Shown in pieces: positions 61,985-64,000 of a stretch of DNA of 64,000 nt. Below the pieces are notes generated by a model. The model worked only from the letters and a program-made list of their open reading frames with translations, did not search any database and had not been told where the DNA came from. The stretch spans positions 1,302,001-1,366,000 of the forward strand of contig JADJWQ010000006.1 of the NCBI GenBank assembly GCA_016716265.1, read 5' to 3'. Every line of letters starts with the position of its first letter. Positions within the stretch are counted from its first letter, which is position 1. Source of the stretch: Planctomycetota bacterium (GTDB taxonomy: Bacteria > Planctomycetota > UBA1135 > UBA2386). A program made the translations under genes and the position numbers.

Positions 61985-64000
61985 CGACACCTCCCGCGGC
62001 GAACGCCGCGACCGGCTCGCTCACATCGCTCCACGCGTCGGCGAGCAGCCCCTCGATCTCCGCGAAGATCTGCTCGTTCATGAAGTGCGCCCCACGGATG
62101 ACCTGTGCAGGGCAGGCGGCGACGCACGTGCCGCAGCCCTTGCACAGCGACGCCTGGACGTGGCTGACGTGTCGCGCCTCGTCGAACTCGATCGCATGGA
62201 ACGGGCACAGCGCATTGCAGATGCGACAACCGGAGCAGCGCTCTTCGTCGATCGTCGCGACCACCGGCTCGATCTCGACCCGGCCACGCGTGATCATGCC
62301 CAGGATCCGTGCCGCTGCCGCAGCTCCTTGCGCCACCGAGCTGGGGATGTCCTTCGGTCCCTGACAAGCGCCGGCGAGGAACACGCCGTCGGTCATCGTC
62401 GCGACCGGATCGAGCTTCGGGTGCCGCTCCGTGAACCAGCCGTTCATGCTGCACGAGATGCCCGCCTCGAGTGCGAGATCCCTGGCGTCGGCGCGCGGCT
62501 CGAGGGCCCCCATCAGGATGACCATGTCGACCGGGATGCGCCGCTGCACACCGAGCAGCGTGTCCTCGCACTGCACGACCAGCTTGCCTTCCTCCGCCGG
62601 AGACCGCGGCACATCGGTGACCTCCGCGACCCTGCCACGGACGAAGTGGACGCCTTCGTCCATCACCCGCTGGTAGAACTCGTCGTAGTCCTTCGAGAAC
62701 GTGCGGATGTCGATGTAGAAGGAATACACCTCCGCTCCGATGCGCTCCCGTACCAGGTGCCCGAACTTCAGCGCTGCCATACAGCAGGTCGCCGAGCAGT
62801 ACTCGTTGGTGCGCTTGTCACGACTGCCGACGCAGTGTATGACCGCGACCGATCTCGGCTCGGTCTCGCGGTCGCGAAGGACGATCCGTCCGCCCGTCGG
62901 CCCCGCCGCGTTGCACATGCGCTCGAACTCGAGGCTCGTGAAGACGTTGTCGAGACGACCGTATCCGTATTGGGGCAACCGGCGGCAGTCGAACAGGTCG
63001 TAGCCGGTCGCGAGCACGATGTTCCCGACTTCCAGCTCGACGATCTCGTCCTTCTGGTCGAAGGCGATCGCCTTGGTCGGGCAGAAGATCTCGCACGCAC
63101 GACACTTGCCCCGGACGAACCATATGCAGTGCGCGGTGTCGATCACCGGCATCTTCGGCACCGCCTGCGGGAACGGCATGTAGATCGCCTTGCGGATCCC
63201 GAGGCCCGCCTCGAACACGTCGTCGACGACCTTGATGGGGCACTTCTCTTCGCAGACGCCGCAGCCGGTGCAGATCTCGGAGTTCACGTAGCGCGCCTTC
63301 TTGCGGACGCGCACCTTGAAGTTGCCCACCGAGCCGCTGACCGATTCGAGCTCCGACCAGGTCAGCAAGTGGATGCAGTCGTGCTGCCCCGCCTCGGACA
63401 TCCGCGGCGTGAGGATGCAGGCCGAGCAATCGAGCGTCGGGAACGTCTTGTCGAACTGGGCCATGTGCCCGCCGATGCTCGGCTCTCGCTCGACGACGTA
63501 GACCGGGTGCCCGAACTCGGCGATCTCGATCGCGGTCTGCAGACCGGCGATTCCACCGCCGACCACCAGGGTCGCCGGATTGACCGGCACGTACTGCGGC
63601 TCGAGCGCCTCCTGTCGCTTCACGCGCTCCACTGCGCCCGTCACCATCGCGGTCGCCTTGCGGGTCGCCTCGACCTGGTCCTTGGTGACCCAGGAGATGT
63701 GCTCGCGGACGTTGACCATCTGCATCAGGTACGGATTCAATCCGGCGTTGCTGCAGGCGCGCCGGAACGTCTTCTCGTGCAGATGTGGTGAGCAGGCTGC
63801 GACGACCACCCGATCGAGTTTCTCCTTCTCGATGTCCTCCTGGATCATCGACTGCCCGAGGGACGAGCACATGAACTTGTAGTCGCGCGAGACCGCGACG
63901 TCGGCGACCCTCTCGCCGACCGCCCGGGCGACCGCCTCGCAGTCGATCGTTCCGGCGATGTTCGAGCCACAATGGCAGACGTAGACCCCGACCCTACGGG
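61977..64000 (-). CDS. hdrA: Heterodisulfide reductase subunit A (N-terminus cut off)
   Basis: 673 residues are visible; the start lies beyond the right edge. The visible N-terminal part reads VGVYVCHCGSNIAGTIDCEA, the CxC-G motif of HdrA. The FAD site is VVGGGIAGLQTAIEIAEFGH. The cysteine motif EYCSATCCMAALKFG is typical of the family. Ferredoxin motifs are CTGCGVCEEKCPIKV in the middle and CSGCRICNALCPFHAI and CKGCGTCVAACPAQVI at the end. HdrA carries the flavin that bifurcates electrons between ferredoxin and a disulfide (or related) acceptor. HdrB and HdrC, if present, must lie upstream of this window. The downstream genes are its hydrogenase partner. Confidence 0.95.
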   Translation of the reverse strand, partial: RRVGVYVCHCGSNIAGTIDCEAVARAVGERVADVAVSRDYKFMCSSLGQSMIQEDIEKEKLDRVVVAACSPHLHEKTFRRACSNAGLNPYLMQMVNVREHISWVTKDQVEATRKATAMVTGAVERVKRQEALEPQYVPVNPATLVVGGGIAGLQTAIEIAEFGHPVYVVEREPSIGGHMAQFDKTFPTLDCSACILTPRMSEAGQHDCIHLLTWSELESVSGSVGNFKVRVRKKARYVNSEICTGCGVCEEKCPIKVVDDVFEAGLGIRKAIYMPFPQAVPKMPVIDTAHCIWFVRGKCRACEIFCPTKAIAFDQKDEIVELEVGNIVLATGYDLFDCRRLPQYGYGRLDNVFTSLEFERMCNAAGPTGGRIVLRDRETEPRSVAVIHCVGSRDKRTNEYCSATCCMAALKFGHLVRERIGAEVYSFYIDIRTFSKDYDEFYQRVMDEGVHFVRGRVAEVTDVPRSPAEEGKLVVQCEDTLLGVQRRIPVDMVILMGALEPRADARDLALEAGISCSMNGWFTERHPKLDPVATMTDGVFLAGACQGPKDIPSSVAQGAAAAARILGMITRGRVEIEPVVATIDEERCSGCRICNALCPFHAIEFDEARHVSHVQASLCKGCGTCVAACPAQVIRGAHFMNEQIFAEIEGLLADAWSDVSEPVAAFAAGGVDD

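Overview
The window is very GC-rich DNA (about 70% by eye) that reads as a bacterial chromosome, most likely a member of the Planctomycetota. This assignment is inferred from content: two ECF sigma factor genes each fused by an ATGA overlap to a Ser/Thr kinase gene, many secreted or lipid-anchored proteins with FG-GAP, parallel beta-helix and TPR/HEAT architectures, MoxR/DUF58/VWA gene sets, and a recurring C-terminal domain on secreted proteins. No rRNA, tRNA, CRISPR array, insertion sequence or prophage was recognised. Because of the base composition, long open frames lie antisense to almost every gene; these were treated as shadows.

Layout. 1-12.2 kb: cell-envelope genes (a membrane-anchored regulatory-domain protein cut by the left edge, a DUF3352/TPR-like protein, SppA peptidase, a DUF4388-like protein, an FG-GAP lipoprotein, an outer-membrane beta-barrel candidate and an M74 (MepA-type) endopeptidase). 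12.2-26.4 kb: a GT39-like membrane glycosyltransferase, a large VWA/GATase-like membrane protein, a secreted protein on the other strand, then a tightly overlapping operon reading MoxR ATPase, membrane protein, ABC ATPase, ABC permease, DUF58, BatA/VWA. 26.6-28.7 kb: an OPT transporter. 29.0-32.4 kb: ECF sigma, kinase-FGE fusion, lipoprotein. 32.5-40.5 kb: secreted proteins, an M64 peptidase, an ABC-F ATPase and a beta-helix protein. 40.7-45.7 kb: small membrane protein and the second ECF-kinase pair. 45.8-55.8 kb: accessory-looking stretch with a membrane protein, an Rpn-type nuclease, a truncated PD40 protein, an SDR/DUF2867 protein with small ORFs upstream, a frame-broken beta-helix gene, an M50-like membrane protease with an A8 run, and a lipoprotein made of DVKA repeats. 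55.9-58.3 kb: a PDZ/HEAT (DUF6288-like) protein.

58.5-64.0 kb holds the metabolic centrepiece: a leftward operon of HdrA (cut by the right edge), MvhD-like iron-sulfur protein, [NiFe] hydrogenase small subunit, large subunit and maturation protease. This is the set expected for a group 3c, heterodisulfide-reductase-linked hydrogenase, normally cytoplasmic and able to split electrons between ferredoxin and a disulfide acceptor. All junctions overlap or nearly touch, so the five genes are probably one transcript made together with their own maturation enzyme.

The most unusual items are this Hdr-linked hydrogenase in a planctomycete-like genome, the MoxR-ABC-DUF58-VWA operon, a kinase whose catalytic-loop lysine is replaced by glutamine and which carries an FGE-type domain, the DVKA-repeat lipoprotein, and a C-terminal domain that seems to be shared by four secreted proteins.
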